Below, in pieces: positions 48,031 through 58,989 of a DNA stretch of 64,000 nucleotides; the stretch's first letter is position 1; each line of letters starts with the position of its first letter. The translations under genes were made by a program, and so were the position numbers. This stretch comes from Gibbula magus (taxonomy: Eukaryota; Mollusca; Gastropoda; Trochida; Trochidae). The stretch spans positions 29,951,860-30,015,859 of the forward strand of contig OW388293.1 in NCBI GenBank assembly GCA_936450465.1, read 5' to 3'. The notes beneath the pieces are model-generated. The model was given only the letters and a program-made list of their open reading frames with translations. It had not been told where the DNA came from and ran no database searches.

Positions 48031-49074
48031 CGAGCTGCACGTGCGGCGCATGCAATCCACCTACTCCGGATGGTCGCTAGCTAGCACATGTCAACAAGGC
48101 CCCTTGAAATCTAACACCTACTTGAAAAACAGATTGCAAACACAACCTGCACTATCGAAGAACAAAGTTGAGGATATCTCTTGAACTAACAAGAGAAAAA
48201 TAGCAAGTTAGCAACACAAGTCACTAAAACCCCAGTCACAGAACAAAACACGTCTGCCTTGCTCTGCAACTTTTAGGAGAGTGATATGAACAGGTAGTGA
48301 CGTCACGAGACCATCTAGACTTACCGGCCCTTGGATAAGGGATTTTACGCACCCCTCATCCATTCTTCAAGTTCGTCTGTATTAAGGTTGAAATAGCATT
48401 ACCCCTGGGAGGTAAGGCAAAGTAGGTCTAGTCAACAGATAGGTATTTAAATAATGCCATTAACGGTATTACTAAAGTTTAAATGCTCTTTGAAAGACTC
48501 TTTTCTTCTGGAGGTTATATACCATTAACTGACGACTGACGAGAGGAAATGTCATGGAGATGTATGATGGTCATCTTCAGTAAGTACCTGTATCCCACTC
48601 TCTCTTCACTCAGGTGTATATATATTAGTTGTTTGTCTTTACTTTGTAAATAAGTATTTCTTGTAATTGTCAGATTAAATGTTGTATGCATATCGATCTT
48701 TGGAGTCATATCTGGACAAAATAAAGATATTTATTCATTCAGTATTCGCATTCGAGGAAGTATGAAAACACCTGATTATTATGTTTATGTGTGAGGATAT
48801 ATGATCAAATACAATTTCAGTAGAAGGATATTCAAAGCATTCACGGAAACACAATAATGTTTGAAAGCATGATAGAGCTATATATGTTGAGGTGTAAGGT
48901 ACGGTAAAGGACCCATTTTGGGTAAAATGTGTGATTTTGAGTTCCCATAGAAAAAGATGAACGTGCTTGACAATGGTCCAATTGAACCATTTGTTCAGTT
49001 CCAAATGACTGCTGCTGTTGCGAATTCAACCCTTGCAGATCATAGTCCGAGACACTGCACAAGTAATTTGATTT
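48031..49074. other. Noncoding stretch
   Basis: No recognised gene. Short open frames only. Confidence 0.35.
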
Positions 49075-49221
49075 AAGAAATAGAAGACGAGTTGGCGTGC
49101 TTTATCGTTGAATAAAACATAACAGGGAGCATAAAACACGAAGGGCGCAGCCCTGAGTGTTTTATGCTCTCTGCTATGTTTTATTCTACGATAAAGCACA
49201 ACAACGAGTCTTCTATTTCTT
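49075..49221. repeat. Foldback element with 72-bp arms and 3-bp loop
   Basis: Arms 49075-49146 and 49150-49221 pair at about 63 of 72 positions, so the transcript or single strand would fold into one long hairpin. There is no coding potential. It is probably a MITE-like element. Confidence 0.85.
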
Positions 49222-49752
49222 ATATGAGATGCCCTTAAACAGTTACTCGCTTTTATATAAAAGTCGTGCATATATTATGTTGTTTGTATATATTATTTTT
49301 TTGACAATAGTAATGCCTCCCGTCGTAGAACACGTTCATTGCATTGAACAATCAAAGTGACATAACATGTGACGTCATTTGCTAAGCGACGCTCAAAATG
49401 ACGTCTAAAATCACGAGCATGTTTTATTGTCTCATAAAGCACGCTGTCGGTCCCATTGACCGCCTGTGTTGTATTGCCGTGGGTATCTTATATATGTCTA
49501 TCACACGTTTCTCTTCGATTTAATAATTCTGACTTAATATGACTTACTTAGATAACTTCTCTAGTTGATGAATAAAACTTACGTTGATAATTGAAACCAC
49601 CACTAGGTGTTATTTGTATCTTCTTTTTACAAAAACTCCTAATGAAGTGAACTCCTTTGCTAATCAGCATCTTCAAATGAATGAACCCTAGTGGTTTACA
49701 TACAGTTCTTTCTTTATGTTCCAACACATATTTTACGATATAAAATTACATC
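49222..49752. other. Flank upstream of the L1 insertion
   Basis: No gene recognised. Words near 49370-49440 (gacgtcattt, gcatgttttattgtctcataaagcacgc) echo the foldback arms (tttatcgt, aaagcac), so the foldback may be part of a larger repeat. Confidence 0.35.
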
Positions 49753-49768
49753 AACATGTTACACAGGC
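49753..49768 (+). repeat. Target-site duplication, 5' copy
   Basis: AACATGTTACACAGGC, identical to 54342-54357. The first two A's are ambiguous with the element's A-rich tail, so 14-16 bp. Confidence 0.9.
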
Positions 49769-50370
49769 TCTAGCTATTTTATGTTCTATAATTTTCTCTC
49801 ATGCATCTACCAACTAAGTTATAACAATCTAAAAACTGAATGTGATTCGCTGAGGATAATACAGTGATATTGCCCAGTACACATGCACTATGCTGTGCCT
49901 GTGGCAGTGAGAGGGTTAATGCAGCGTGATGCTGTGACAAGCTGTGTTGGACGTGTAGCTACAATATCTGTGTTGTGCCAGCTACTTACAAGTGTGAAAC
50001 TCATATTCATATCTTACGATGGACTTTCTTAACGGACTTATGCTTTTGGAAATCGAACTGAAGGTAAATATATGAACAGAACTTTGAACTCTGTATTGAT
50101 CATATTCATATATTGTGAACGATTTCACGGACATGTTTACCGTGTAAGTTACCTCCCTTTGTTTACTCCATGCAGGAGAACACTGCTCACTATGTATTGT
50201 TTGTTGATTTTTTTCTTCTTATGATCGGCCCTTTGTAACCAAAATCTCTAATCAGGATGGATGGCGGGTATTAGACTGCCACCTTATTTATGTTAACTTT
50301 GTGGTACAAATACTTATTTTCTTGTTATTATGAAAAACTTTTCTTTTCAGTAGGTGTATCTCATACAAAA

Positions 50371-50427
50371 ATGACAAATGTAGTGCCTTTCATGAACAAT
50401 GCTTATTTACTAACCCAAAATGGCTAA
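50371..50427 (+). CDS. Upstream ORF overlapping the L1 start codon
   Basis: An 18-codon frame (MTNVVPFMNNAYLLTQNG) ends in a TAA that overlaps the L1 ORF start by 8 nt in another frame. Such an overlap could lower or couple translation of the main ORF. It may also be chance. A splice-acceptor-like tract (cttttcttttcag) ends at 50350. Confidence 0.3.
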   Translation: MTNVVPFMNNAYLLTQNG

Positions 50428-53400
50428 TAAAATTAAAGTAATCTCAGCGAATTGCCGAGGTCTAGCCAATAAAACAAAGCGAAAAGAAATAATGAACTTA
50501 TGGCGCAAGAAAAAGTATTCCATTATATGTCTTCAAGACATTCATATTAAAAAGGAGGAAGAGAACATAATGAGAAATGAATGGGGGTTCAAGAGTATCA
50601 TTGCTCCTTATACTTCAAACTCAAGAGGTGTTGCTATATTATTTAATGATAATATTGAATTAGATATACATAAATCTGAAATAGATCCAAATGGAAATTA
50701 TATAATTTCTGATATTACCATTGAAGGTATCAGGCTTACCCTTGCAACTCTATATGGGCCAAACCAAGATGACCCAGGTTTTTATATATCACTATTTAAA
50801 ACCATATGTGACTTTCATAATGAATCCGTGATTGTTTGTGGTGATTGGAACCTTGTCATCAATCCTAATATTGATTTAGAAAACTACAAAAATATCAACA
50901 ACCCAAAAGCTAGAAAGATTGTACTAGATAACATAGACTCAAATAACCTGATAGATATTTGGAGAAACAGAAATTTAGATATTAAAAAATTCACATGGTG
51001 GAAAAAAAAACCTAGACAACAAGCTAGATTGGACTTTTTTCTAGTTTCTGAAGACATTTCAAATCTCAGTATAGAAACTTCCATATTACCAGGATACAAA
51101 TCAGATCATTCAGCTATCTCGCTATCTTTTTCAAATGTTCACAGTAAGGAAAGGGGCAAGGGGTTCTGGAAGTTTAACACTTCTCTTCTTTACAATGAAG
51201 ATTATAATAAACTTGTGAAAGAAATATTAGAGGAAACCAAAGAAGAATATGCTTTGGATAACACTGATACAAGAAACAGTGATGATCTCCAACTAAAATT
51301 AAGTATTTCGGTTGAGCTTTTTTTGGAAACCTTTCTGATGAAAGTAAGGGGAAAATCAATTTCATTCTCATCATATTTAAAAAAAAATAAAACTGAAAAA
51401 ACTATTCATCTAGAAAAAGAGATACAAATATTAGAAAATGAAATTAGAGAAAATTTTCAAAGTGTTAATGAAGAGATGTTTGCCAAATTGTCTAAAAATT
51501 TGTCAGAACTTGAAAAAATAAGAGAAGAAGAAGAAAAAGGTAGACAAATAAGAAGTCGAATACAGTGGTATGAAGAAGGCGAAAAACCTACATCTTTTTT
51601 CTGTAATTTAGAAAACAGAAATTACACTAGTAAACTTATTAATTCTTTAATTAATGAAAGGCAGGAACTTCTGACTGATGGAAAAGCTATTCTTGAAGAA
51701 CAAGAACACTTTTATCATAAACTATATGCTGTTGATAACATTGAATGTGATACACAAGACATTTTAGACACCATAAACACTCCTTCACTTGATAGTTCCA
51801 TTGCAGATAAGCTTGATGAACCGATAAATATGAAAGAACTATCTGAAACTGTAAAATCAATGAAAAATAATAAAAGCCCAGGTTTGGACGGCTTTCCAGT
51901 TGAATTCTTTAAATGGTTTTGGAAAGATCTTAAATTTTGGATATACAGATATATACAAGAAGTTTTTGAAAAAGACCAGTTATCCTTTACAATTAATAGA
52001 GGTGTAATAACTTGTATTCCAAAACAAAACAAAGACAGAAGATATCTGAAAAATTGGCGCCCAATTTCACTTTTGAATACTTTGTACAAAATAATAAGCT
52101 CCTGTATTGCTAACAGACTGAAAATGACACTAGATACTCTGATACATCCTGATCAAACAGGGTTTATACCTGGTAGGTGCATTAGTGATAATGTCAGATT
52201 GATGTATGATATCATGTATGAACTAAAAAAGAATAACCAATCAGGCCTTTTGATTCTTATTGATTTTGAGAAAGCCTTTGATACAGTATCAAAAGATTTT
52301 ATGATAAAAGTTCTAAAAAAATTTGGTTTTGGATCCAACATTATAAAATGGATAAATATATTGATGCAAAATGCAACTTCATGTGTTATTCAAAATGGTC
52401 ATCTTTCCTCTTTCTTTCCAAATGAACGCGGCTGTAGACAAGGCGACCCAGTCTCTCCATATTTATTTATTTTTGTGGCAGAAATCCTAGGAACTATGAT
52501 AAGGACTAACAAAGATATTAAAGGTATCACACTCAATGATGTAGAATATAGATGTGGACAATATGCTGATGATTCTCAACTTTATCTTGATGGATCTGAA
52601 AATAGGCTTAAAGCAGCTCTAGAAACTTTACATAAGTTCTATAAAATGTCTGGCCTTAAAATAAACATTGAAAAAACAAAAGCTATCTGGATTGGATCAA
52701 TGATTGGAAGCAAAGTAAAACTATGCCCAGAAAGTAGTTTAGATTGGCATGAAGGTGAATTTAACATCCTTGGAATATATCTCAACCCTAAATTGGAAAA
52801 TTTATGGGTAATCAATACCAGAAAAAGACTAGAAACTATTAACAGACTTCTTGCAGGATGGAAAAAGAGAAAACTAACCTTACAAGGGAAAATTATAGTT
52901 TTAAAAACACTTGTGATATCAACTCTAGTCCATATTTTTTCTGTATTGCCTACACCCCCAACAGATTTCATAAACCAATTGAATAATATCCTATTTAATT
53001 TTATGTGGGATGGCAAGAGAGACAAAATTAAAAGGGCAACCATTTGTAGAAAATATGAAGAAGGTGGACTTAGAATGACAGATATCAAAGCTTTCATTAA
53101 TGCACTTAAATTATCATGCCTAAGAAGATATGTAAATAAAAATACAACTAATAATCCAAGTCTATTTCCTTTTAAAAAGATATTTCTTCTCGGGGCACAA
53201 ATAAATAATCACGTAACAGTTGATAACCCTTTTTGGAATGATGTTTTGGCCCTTTGGAGTAAATATTACAAGAAACAACATGTAATAAATACATCTTCTG
53301 TTGAAGAAATATTAGCTGAACCACTATGGTTAAATCATCATTTTCGAAATGGTAACCTTTTAATTGAGAATTGGTTCAATAGAGGCATTCATACAATAAG

Positions 53401-54184
53401 AGATGTTTGGGGTGATAATTCATTTTTGTCTTTTAATGAACTGAAAAATCTTTATCACATAAGGGGTACAGTCCTTGAATATAACAAGATAATCTTGAAC
53501 ATCCCTAAGATATGGAAAAACACCCTTTTAGCTTATGATACTTGCACACAAAACCTTGTATTGAACCAAACTCTCCAAGATTTACTCACTCAAAGGAAAG
53601 GATGTAGAAATTTCTATGATAACCTTATATCTGATAACACTCCACTTAAAGTTTGTCAGAAATGGGAAAGACAACTAAATTTTGACATTTCATGGACAGT
53701 TGTCTTTAAGAAATATAGAAATTGTACTAAGGATGTTAAACTTTTAGACTTTCAATACAGATTCATTAATAGAGCAATTTATACCAGAAAAGAGCTGTTG
53801 CAAATGAAAATTATAGACACAAATATATGCTCCTTTTGTAGAAATGAACCAGAAAACCTTGAGCATGTTTTTATTAAATGTAAACATGTACATGAATTTT
53901 GGAGAAATGTTGAACACTTTCTGAATCCTCATATTCCAAACATAATTATCTCTAACCTTGATATTTTTTTTTGTAACAGCCCTTTCAACCTTCTGGCATC
54001 ACACATCATTCTATTAGCCAAAAAATACATTCACATCACCAGTATAAAACAAAATGAATTATTGATTGACAGTTTTATAAAAATTGTTAAGGATGTTATT
54101 AAAGTTGAAAACATTATGGCAAGAAAAAATAACAATTTGCCATCATTTCATGCCAAATGGAAATATCTGACCAGTATGTTGTAA
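50420..54184 (+). CDS. L1/Tx1-like ORF2 protein: APE endonuclease, reverse transcriptase, zf-RVT
   Basis: The 1254-residue protein nicks target DNA and copies its RNA there. Residues 1-240 are an apurinic-type endonuclease: ISANCRGLANKTK, LQDIH (39-43; the metal-binding Glu of the family is Asp40 here), VCGDWNLV, and the end GYKSDHSAISLSF with catalytic SDH. RT follows: NNKSPGLDGFPVEFF (about 483-497), WRPISLLNTLYK, GFIPGRCISDN, block A LILIDFEKAFDTV (about 611-623), block B RGCRQGDPVSPYLFIF and block C QYADDSQLYL (YADD about 715-718). The C-terminus has a CCHC finger, CSFC-x8-H-x4-C (about 1138-1155), of the zf-RVT type. Length and order fit Tx1/L1 ORF2. I chose the ATG at 50420 because homology begins at once after it. 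There are no stops or frameshifts; all RT and SDH residues are present. Confidence 0.95.
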   Translation: MANKIKVISANCRGLANKTKRKEIMNLWRKKKYSIICLQDIHIKKEEENIMRNEWGFKSIIAPYTSNSRGVAILFNDNIELDIHKSEIDPNGNYIISDITIEGIRLTLATLYGPNQDDPGFYISLFKTICDFHNESVIVCGDWNLVINPNIDLENYKNINNPKARKIVLDNIDSNNLIDIWRNRNLDIKKFTWWKKKPRQQARLDFFLVSEDISNLSIETSILPGYKSDHSAISLSFSNVHSKERGKGFWKFNTSLLYNEDYNKLVKEILEETKEEYALDNTDTRNSDDLQLKLSISVELFLETFLMKVRGKSISFSSYLKKNKTEKTIHLEKEIQILENEIRENFQSVNEEMFAKLSKNLSELEKIREEEEKGRQIRSRIQWYEEGEKPTSFFCNLENRNYTSKLINSLINERQELLTDGKAILEEQEHFYHKLYAVDNIECDTQDILDTINTPSLDSSIADKLDEPINMKELSETVKSMKNNKSPGLDGFPVEFFKWFWKDLKFWIYRYIQEVFEKDQLSFTINRGVITCIPKQNKDRRYLKNWRPISLLNTLYKIISSCIANRLKMTLDTLIHPDQTGFIPGRCISDNVRLMYDIMYELKKNNQSGLLILIDFEKAFDTVSKDFMIKVLKKFGFGSNIIKWINILMQNATSCVIQNGHLSSFFPNERGCRQGDPVSPYLFIFVAEILGTMIRTNKDIKGITLNDVEYRCGQYADDSQLYLDGSENRLKAALETLHKFYKMSGLKINIEKTKAIWIGSMIGSKVKLCPESSLDWHEGEFNILGIYLNPKLENLWVINTRKRLETINRLLAGWKKRKLTLQGKIIVLKTLVISTLVHIFSVLPTPPTDFINQLNNILFNFMWDGKRDKIKRATICRKYEEGGLRMTDIKAFINALKLSCLRRYVNKNTTNNPSLFPFKKIFLLGAQINNHVTVDNPFWNDVLALWSKYYKKQHVINTSSVEEILAEPLWLNHHFRNGNLLIENWFNRGIHTIRDVWGDNSFLSFNELKNLYHIRGTVLEYNKIILNIPKIWKNTLLAYDTCTQNLVLNQTLQDLLTQRKGCRNFYDNLISDNTPLKVCQKWERQLNFDISWTVVFKKYRNCTKDVKLLDFQYRFINRAIYTRKELLQMKIIDTNICSFCRNEPENLEHVFIKCKHVHEFWRNVEHFLNPHIPNIIISNLDIFFCNSPFNLLASHIILLAKKYIHITSIKQNELLIDSFIKIVKDVIKVENIMARKNNNLPSFHAKWKYLTSML

Positions 54185-54316
54185 TTATATCTGCTGTACT
54201 TGTTCAGCTGGCCTGTGTATTTTATGGGCGCTTCATGTAAATGTTATATTATATTGATACTGTACAATGTTTTACTGTTTTCAAATGTATATGCCTATGC
54301 CTACTGAATTGAATTG

Positions 54317-54322
54317 AATAAA
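54317..54322 (+). terminator. Poly(A) signal of the L1 element
   Basis: AATAAA follows a short ttgaa repeat and precedes the A-rich tail at 54326-54343. Confidence 0.7.
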
Positions 54323-54341
54323 AATATTTAAAAACAAAAAA

Positions 54342-54357
54342 AACATGTTACACAGGC
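54342..54357 (+). repeat. Target-site duplication, 3' copy
   Basis: Identical to 49753-49768, directly after the A-rich tail. Confidence 0.9.
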
Positions 54358-56599
54358 AAATGTCCAATGTTACATGAAATATGTTATTAAAATTGTGTTG
54401 TTAGTTTATCCGAATGGATAAAACATGTGTCCTTTTACCTTCATGGTTTTGTTTAGGTATTCTTTGATGGTACTGAACAGAGATAGCAATAGAACCGTTA
54501 CGGTAAATATAAAACTTTCATTATTGATACACATGATATATCATCATTGCATGTATAAGACAATTACTATTTTGTCCATACGAAAACATTCAGGAATGCT
54601 TAATGAAATACAAGCATACAAGAATAAATATGCATTACAAAGAGTAGCACATGACCCTAAATGTAACTGTATTCATCTATAACATTGCTTTAAGAATGTA
54701 TATCGCAAAGCAATAAATAACACGTGTCCTGTATACATGCAGCTGAAAGAGTTTGGGGATGCAATCCTTCAAACCATATTTCAACTGAGAGTTGACTATA
54801 ACATTGCAACACACTCAATTCATAGTCCTGACAGGAAGTTAGACATTGATTTCGCTTTCATCACCGGCTTCACCATCTCGGTCCAATTCAAGTCACGAAG
54901 CATTTTCCTTAAGTTACTGTTTTGGGCCGAGATATCATTTGTATCTCCTTACTGTTATGTATACACCACAGGATGCATGTACCATATACATATTTTGACA
55001 GAACAATCTTAATGACGTGCAGTCCACAACTTGCCTTATAATTAGCCACATGGTCAGTAGCGAATGCTAAATGATTGACTTGTTTACGTTATTGTTGGGT
55101 TTATATAATTCTACTTTACTGTTGACAATGTTTACAACTGTGAGTAAAAAATGTTGTTAAAATAACGGACGACACGCGACGAACACACAGAAATACAAAA
55201 ATGGTATCACTTTTAAAGATTGTCCTGTAGACATATCATCACCTCAGTTAGTCAAATTTGAAGTTCTTTCCTTTTGATGTCAACTGATATAGTTTTTTTT
55301 TAAATAATAAATGCAATTGATATGATTTTCTGTATTTTGGTGTAAAAGGAAACAATGACAGGCACTCTATTTACATAAAGTGCAAAAACACCATTCCAGT
55401 TCAAAGAGGTCTCAAAAGGAAAACAGACATACATTTCTGATAAGGGATGTACCTAGTTTCCATTTAGATGCCATTCACCCCTGTGCATCACATTTTCCAA
55501 AATGGTTTAAGATTTTGATGTTAAATTTAATTTAATTTTTTAATTTTTGGATACAACCAAAACGATATATTTACAGGACTAGTTTTCATCAAATTGCAAT
55601 TTAGATATTTAAATCACGTGAAGCTCCTGTCAAAAGTTATATAAGATCCTTCGTCACAATAAAACCTAATCTTGGCGTTGCACATGATGCACTGTCTGGC
55701 ACTATGTTCATTAATTTACAAATCACGTGGTTCTCGTAACGTAATCATCCTCGGCGATCAGTGGATAGAAACACAACATATTTACAACTTGAAACATATT
55801 GTAACATCTTCTTAGTTCAAAAGAGTTTACATTTCATTGGGCTTTGCTAAGTTTCAAGATATTGCCTCCAGGCTCCTGGCTGTATAGTGAGACACCCTCT
55901 ATTGCTGACAGGAATTGATGCATTGATTTTCAAGGCAGATAAGCAGGTCAATTCAAATGACTTGCAGTGATTCATTTAAAGTTTAAAAGGTTCATAAAGG
56001 TGTTGCAACACGATGGTTGACTTTATTGAAATAGAGAAGGATGGTAGTTTATAGTTGGTACTATACTCTACTATTAATGAGTTAATGTTGTGTTCTCACT
56101 TCCTCTTATTTAAAACTGTCGTGTATGTATCACAGGTAATATTGTCAAACGTTGATCCTTCATAATGAATTCAAGCAATTACTTTATTTCATCCTTTGTA
56201 GAATATATAGCTAAAAAAGCCTAAAAATCCAGTGCACATATTCCTTAGTCAATTAGGATTAGTGATTTTGACTTCCGGCATCTCATTAACACATATGTTC
56301 ATGTATATTAAGGCTCTGGTTGTATTGTCCTTCATCGTTATTACATGGTTAGTATATGATTATCTATAAATCAATATATTACTAAGCACATATGTAATCC
56401 GAAACATGCTTTGAAACTCATTAGGAATTTCGCATAATAAAAACATTTAAGTTAGATAGTGAACAAATGTAACTCTCAAATTCGGCATGAGTCCCTTGCG
56501 AGATTTAAAATCACACCTTCAATATTACGTTTTTTAACGATCCGATCTTTTTTGTAGATAGTAAGTGAAAAATATTATCTTTATAACCTAAATATATAA
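54358..56599. other. Noncoding stretch
   Basis: No recognised gene. Open frames below 100 codons show no family features. Confidence 0.35.
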
Positions 56600-56740
56600 T
56601 CTAACTGTCACAAGTGCAAAAGGTGGAAGTGCTTCGTGACTGGAATTGGACAGCGAGGCCCAAGCCTCAGCTCGAGTAGCCAGAACGGGAAATCAATGTC
56701 TTACTTCCACTTAGAATCAGAAGATGAGAGTCTGCTGTAA
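56600..56740 (+). CDS. Small Cys-containing ORF, unrecognised
   Basis: A 46-codon open frame ends at TAA (56738-56740). It starts SNCHKCKRWKCFVTG, with three closely spaced cysteines, passes through a serine run and ends with the acidic 'FHLESEDESLL'. The GC-rich block stands out from its AT-rich flanks. It could be a last exon. No splice site or partner exon is convincing. Confidence 0.2.
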   Translation, partial: SNCHKCKRWKCFVTGIGQRGPSLSSSSQNGKSMSYFHLESEDESLL

Positions 56741-57718
56741 AGTGATAGTGACAGTCAAACTGATGGTAGAACATATTGAAACTTGAAAAGTGATACATAG
56801 GCATCGATTTAAGGCACTTGATGTTGGACCTACTTGCGCTTCTACAAAGGCGACTTTAGTACTTGGCAATTATTTTGTTTATCCCTTAAAGATACATCCA
56901 TTGTGTTTCGTAAAAATGTATTTGGCTGAAATACGTGCCAACATTCGATATGTGCTGATTTAAAGTTAAAATAATTTCACTCAACTTGCATATTCATCTC
57001 CAATCCCCAAATATTTAATAATTACTAGTGTATAAATAAAATTGAGTAACAACATTATACATGTACAGAAACCGAAACCAATTCACATGGTATACATAAG
57101 TTTATGACTAAATGACGTGCGCTACACGCGGTGCTTAGTCCAGTTTTCGATCACAAATCGACACTTTTACCTTTATATCGTTGGTTTACTGAGTCGACAA
57201 TCATCAAAATGGCAATTTTCGGCAACAGTCAGTACTTCTCGGAAGATAAACATCATTTGTAACGTTTGGCATACAACAACACAATGGATCCACCTTTAAA
57301 GCAGTTCCAATAACCGGTTAACATCAGCTCATGATAAGTAAGTAATGAGTATAAGTCATCCTCTAGACTTGCCTCGACTTACATTTAAATGTTGAGTTTT
57401 CAAACTAGGGTACTGTAAAGTGTTACATATTATCCCCCTGCAAGCCAATCATCACTCGTATCTACAGCTCATGCAAGTTCCAATTTGAAGAATTTACATT
57501 TCGATATCCTTAAGTATATTCAAGTGAAATTGGATATGTTTATTCGCGTTCACCTTAGGATGCAAATTACTCACTTTTTAAATAAAACATCCTATGATTT
57601 CATTACTCTTGATAACTTATTCACGAAATTATTATTTCATTCATTTTGACTAAGTGGAGGCTAATTGATTTAACTCTGCTTATAATCATATCCTTTTGGG
57701 CACATACGGTTATCAAAA
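56741..57718. other. Noncoding stretch
   Basis: Nothing recognised. Confidence 0.35.
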
Positions 57719-57890
57719 GTAGTCGAGTATGCTGCATAAAGCATAGAACACATAGTGTTGATAAAGATAATGTAGTAGATGATGCTGCATAAAGGATAAT
57801 ACATTTAGGGTTGATCAATATAGTCGAGGATGCTGCATTGTATCTAGCAAATATCACATACTAGGAATATTCATGTAAGTAGTCGAGGAA
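57719..57890. repeat. Three degenerate units of about 60 bp
   Basis: The phrase 'tagtcgag-atgctgcataaag' recurs near 57719, 57772 and 57825, and tagtcgaggaa closes it at about 57880. A single related unit lies near 39713-39765. Confidence 0.5.
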
Positions 57891-58187
57891 ACTTTTTTTT
57901 GCAAATTAGCAACCTCGATTACCTTTATCAACAAAATTAAAAACTTATTTGTCATTCGAACAGAGTGGATTTCCTTGTGCAGGAGAAGTTGATTCTTTAA
58001 AACCAAACATTTTCGGATTTTATTTTATTATTATTCAAGCATCAGATTGATACAAAGTGAAACATTTCGCGATAAATCAATGCATATATGATTTTCAAAA
58101 GCATTGATCTTGAAGACCATATCACTTTCAAAGGAGATGTGTCACATATTGTACAAATACATTGGACCAAAACATCTCATGCCAGTA
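57891..58187. other. Noncoding stretch
   Basis: Nothing recognised. Confidence 0.3.
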
Positions 58188-58284
58188 GGCATTATCATTT
58201 GCAAAAGCCCGAAGTCTTCAATTAACTGCCCGACAAAGGAAGGCAGTTGAAGAAGACCGAAGGCTTCTGCAAATGATAACGCCC
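58188..58284. repeat. Inverted repeat, arms about 43 bp
   Basis: Left arm ggcattatcatttgcaaaag...ttaactgcc pairs with right arm ggcagttgaag...ctgcaaatgataacgcc around an 11-bp loop, with several mismatches. The word attatcatttgcag also occurs at 60105-60118. Confidence 0.7.
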
Positions 58285-58805
58285 TGAAAAACAATGTTAC
58301 CCCTACATATGCATGTGATTTGTTTGCTAAAATCGATGGATTTTGTATTTAAAAACAACCCAAAACGCGATCAAAGATGTATTGTAAGTTTACTTCACAG
58401 AACTCAAAATGACCCAACAGTGTTAGGTCATGGGACATGAATTGTGACGTCACTATGGAGCGTGGCGACGTTCGACCTTGGCCTTCGCTTTGCCCTTTGC
58501 CTTCGCTTTACATCTGCCATTTTTAGGCCTACTCATAACGTCAGTTTTCAACGTTTCTATTTGGCCCAACGATGTAGTTTATGGTGTAGATACTTACGTA
58601 TGCCCCATGTAAGAATGCGGGCATGACATGTGGGATACCTGGGATACGGATTTTGAGCAATATTGTTTTGGAAACTCGAACTGATGTCAAACGAACCGCA
58701 GGTCATGTCAACATGTTGTTGAATATCTTGGTTTGTGGATTGATAACCTTACTAAATGGGGCTTAGAATTTGTTGGGTGCAAAGAATTGTACTTGGTGGG
58801 CCATA
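58285..58805. other. Noncoding stretch
   Basis: Nothing recognised. A frame at 58444-58626 is open but without family features. Confidence 0.3.
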
Positions 58806-58874
58806 TACTGGATAATACTCTCTTTGAAGGTTATTATTGTGTTCAAGGCCCTCTCAGTGGGGTATTATCCAGTA
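58806..58874. repeat. Short inverted repeat
   Basis: Exact 13-bp arms tactggataatac and gtattatccagta are separated by 43 bp. It lies just downstream (on the minus strand) of the recombinase relic and may be part of its end. Confidence 0.6.
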
Positions 58875-58989
58875 TAAGGTCTTCCCAATAGGAACTGTAA
58901 GGCCCGAGTTCCTTTCGTCAGGAAGTTCTCCCGGAAAGTTCAAAGTTCAAAGACTGTTAAATGGGCATTGAGGTATATAAGTAATGGTA

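Larger units (their letters stand above)
49769..54341 (+). mobile_element. Full-length L1/Tx1-like retrotransposon
   Basis: The element is bounded by an identical 14-16 bp target-site duplication, has a 651-bp leader, one long uninterrupted ORF, a 157-bp 3' UTR with AATAAA and an A-rich tail. Length is about 4.57 kb. L1-clade elements usually carry an ORF1 for an RNA-binding protein; none is visible in the leader, so this lineage either lacks it or the copy begins inside the normal element. Intact ORF plus undecayed duplication indicate a recent, possibly active insertion. Confidence 0.92.

Noticed and set aside
52639..53097. 152-codon minus-strand ORF
   Set aside because: Antisense shadow inside the intact L1 ORF.
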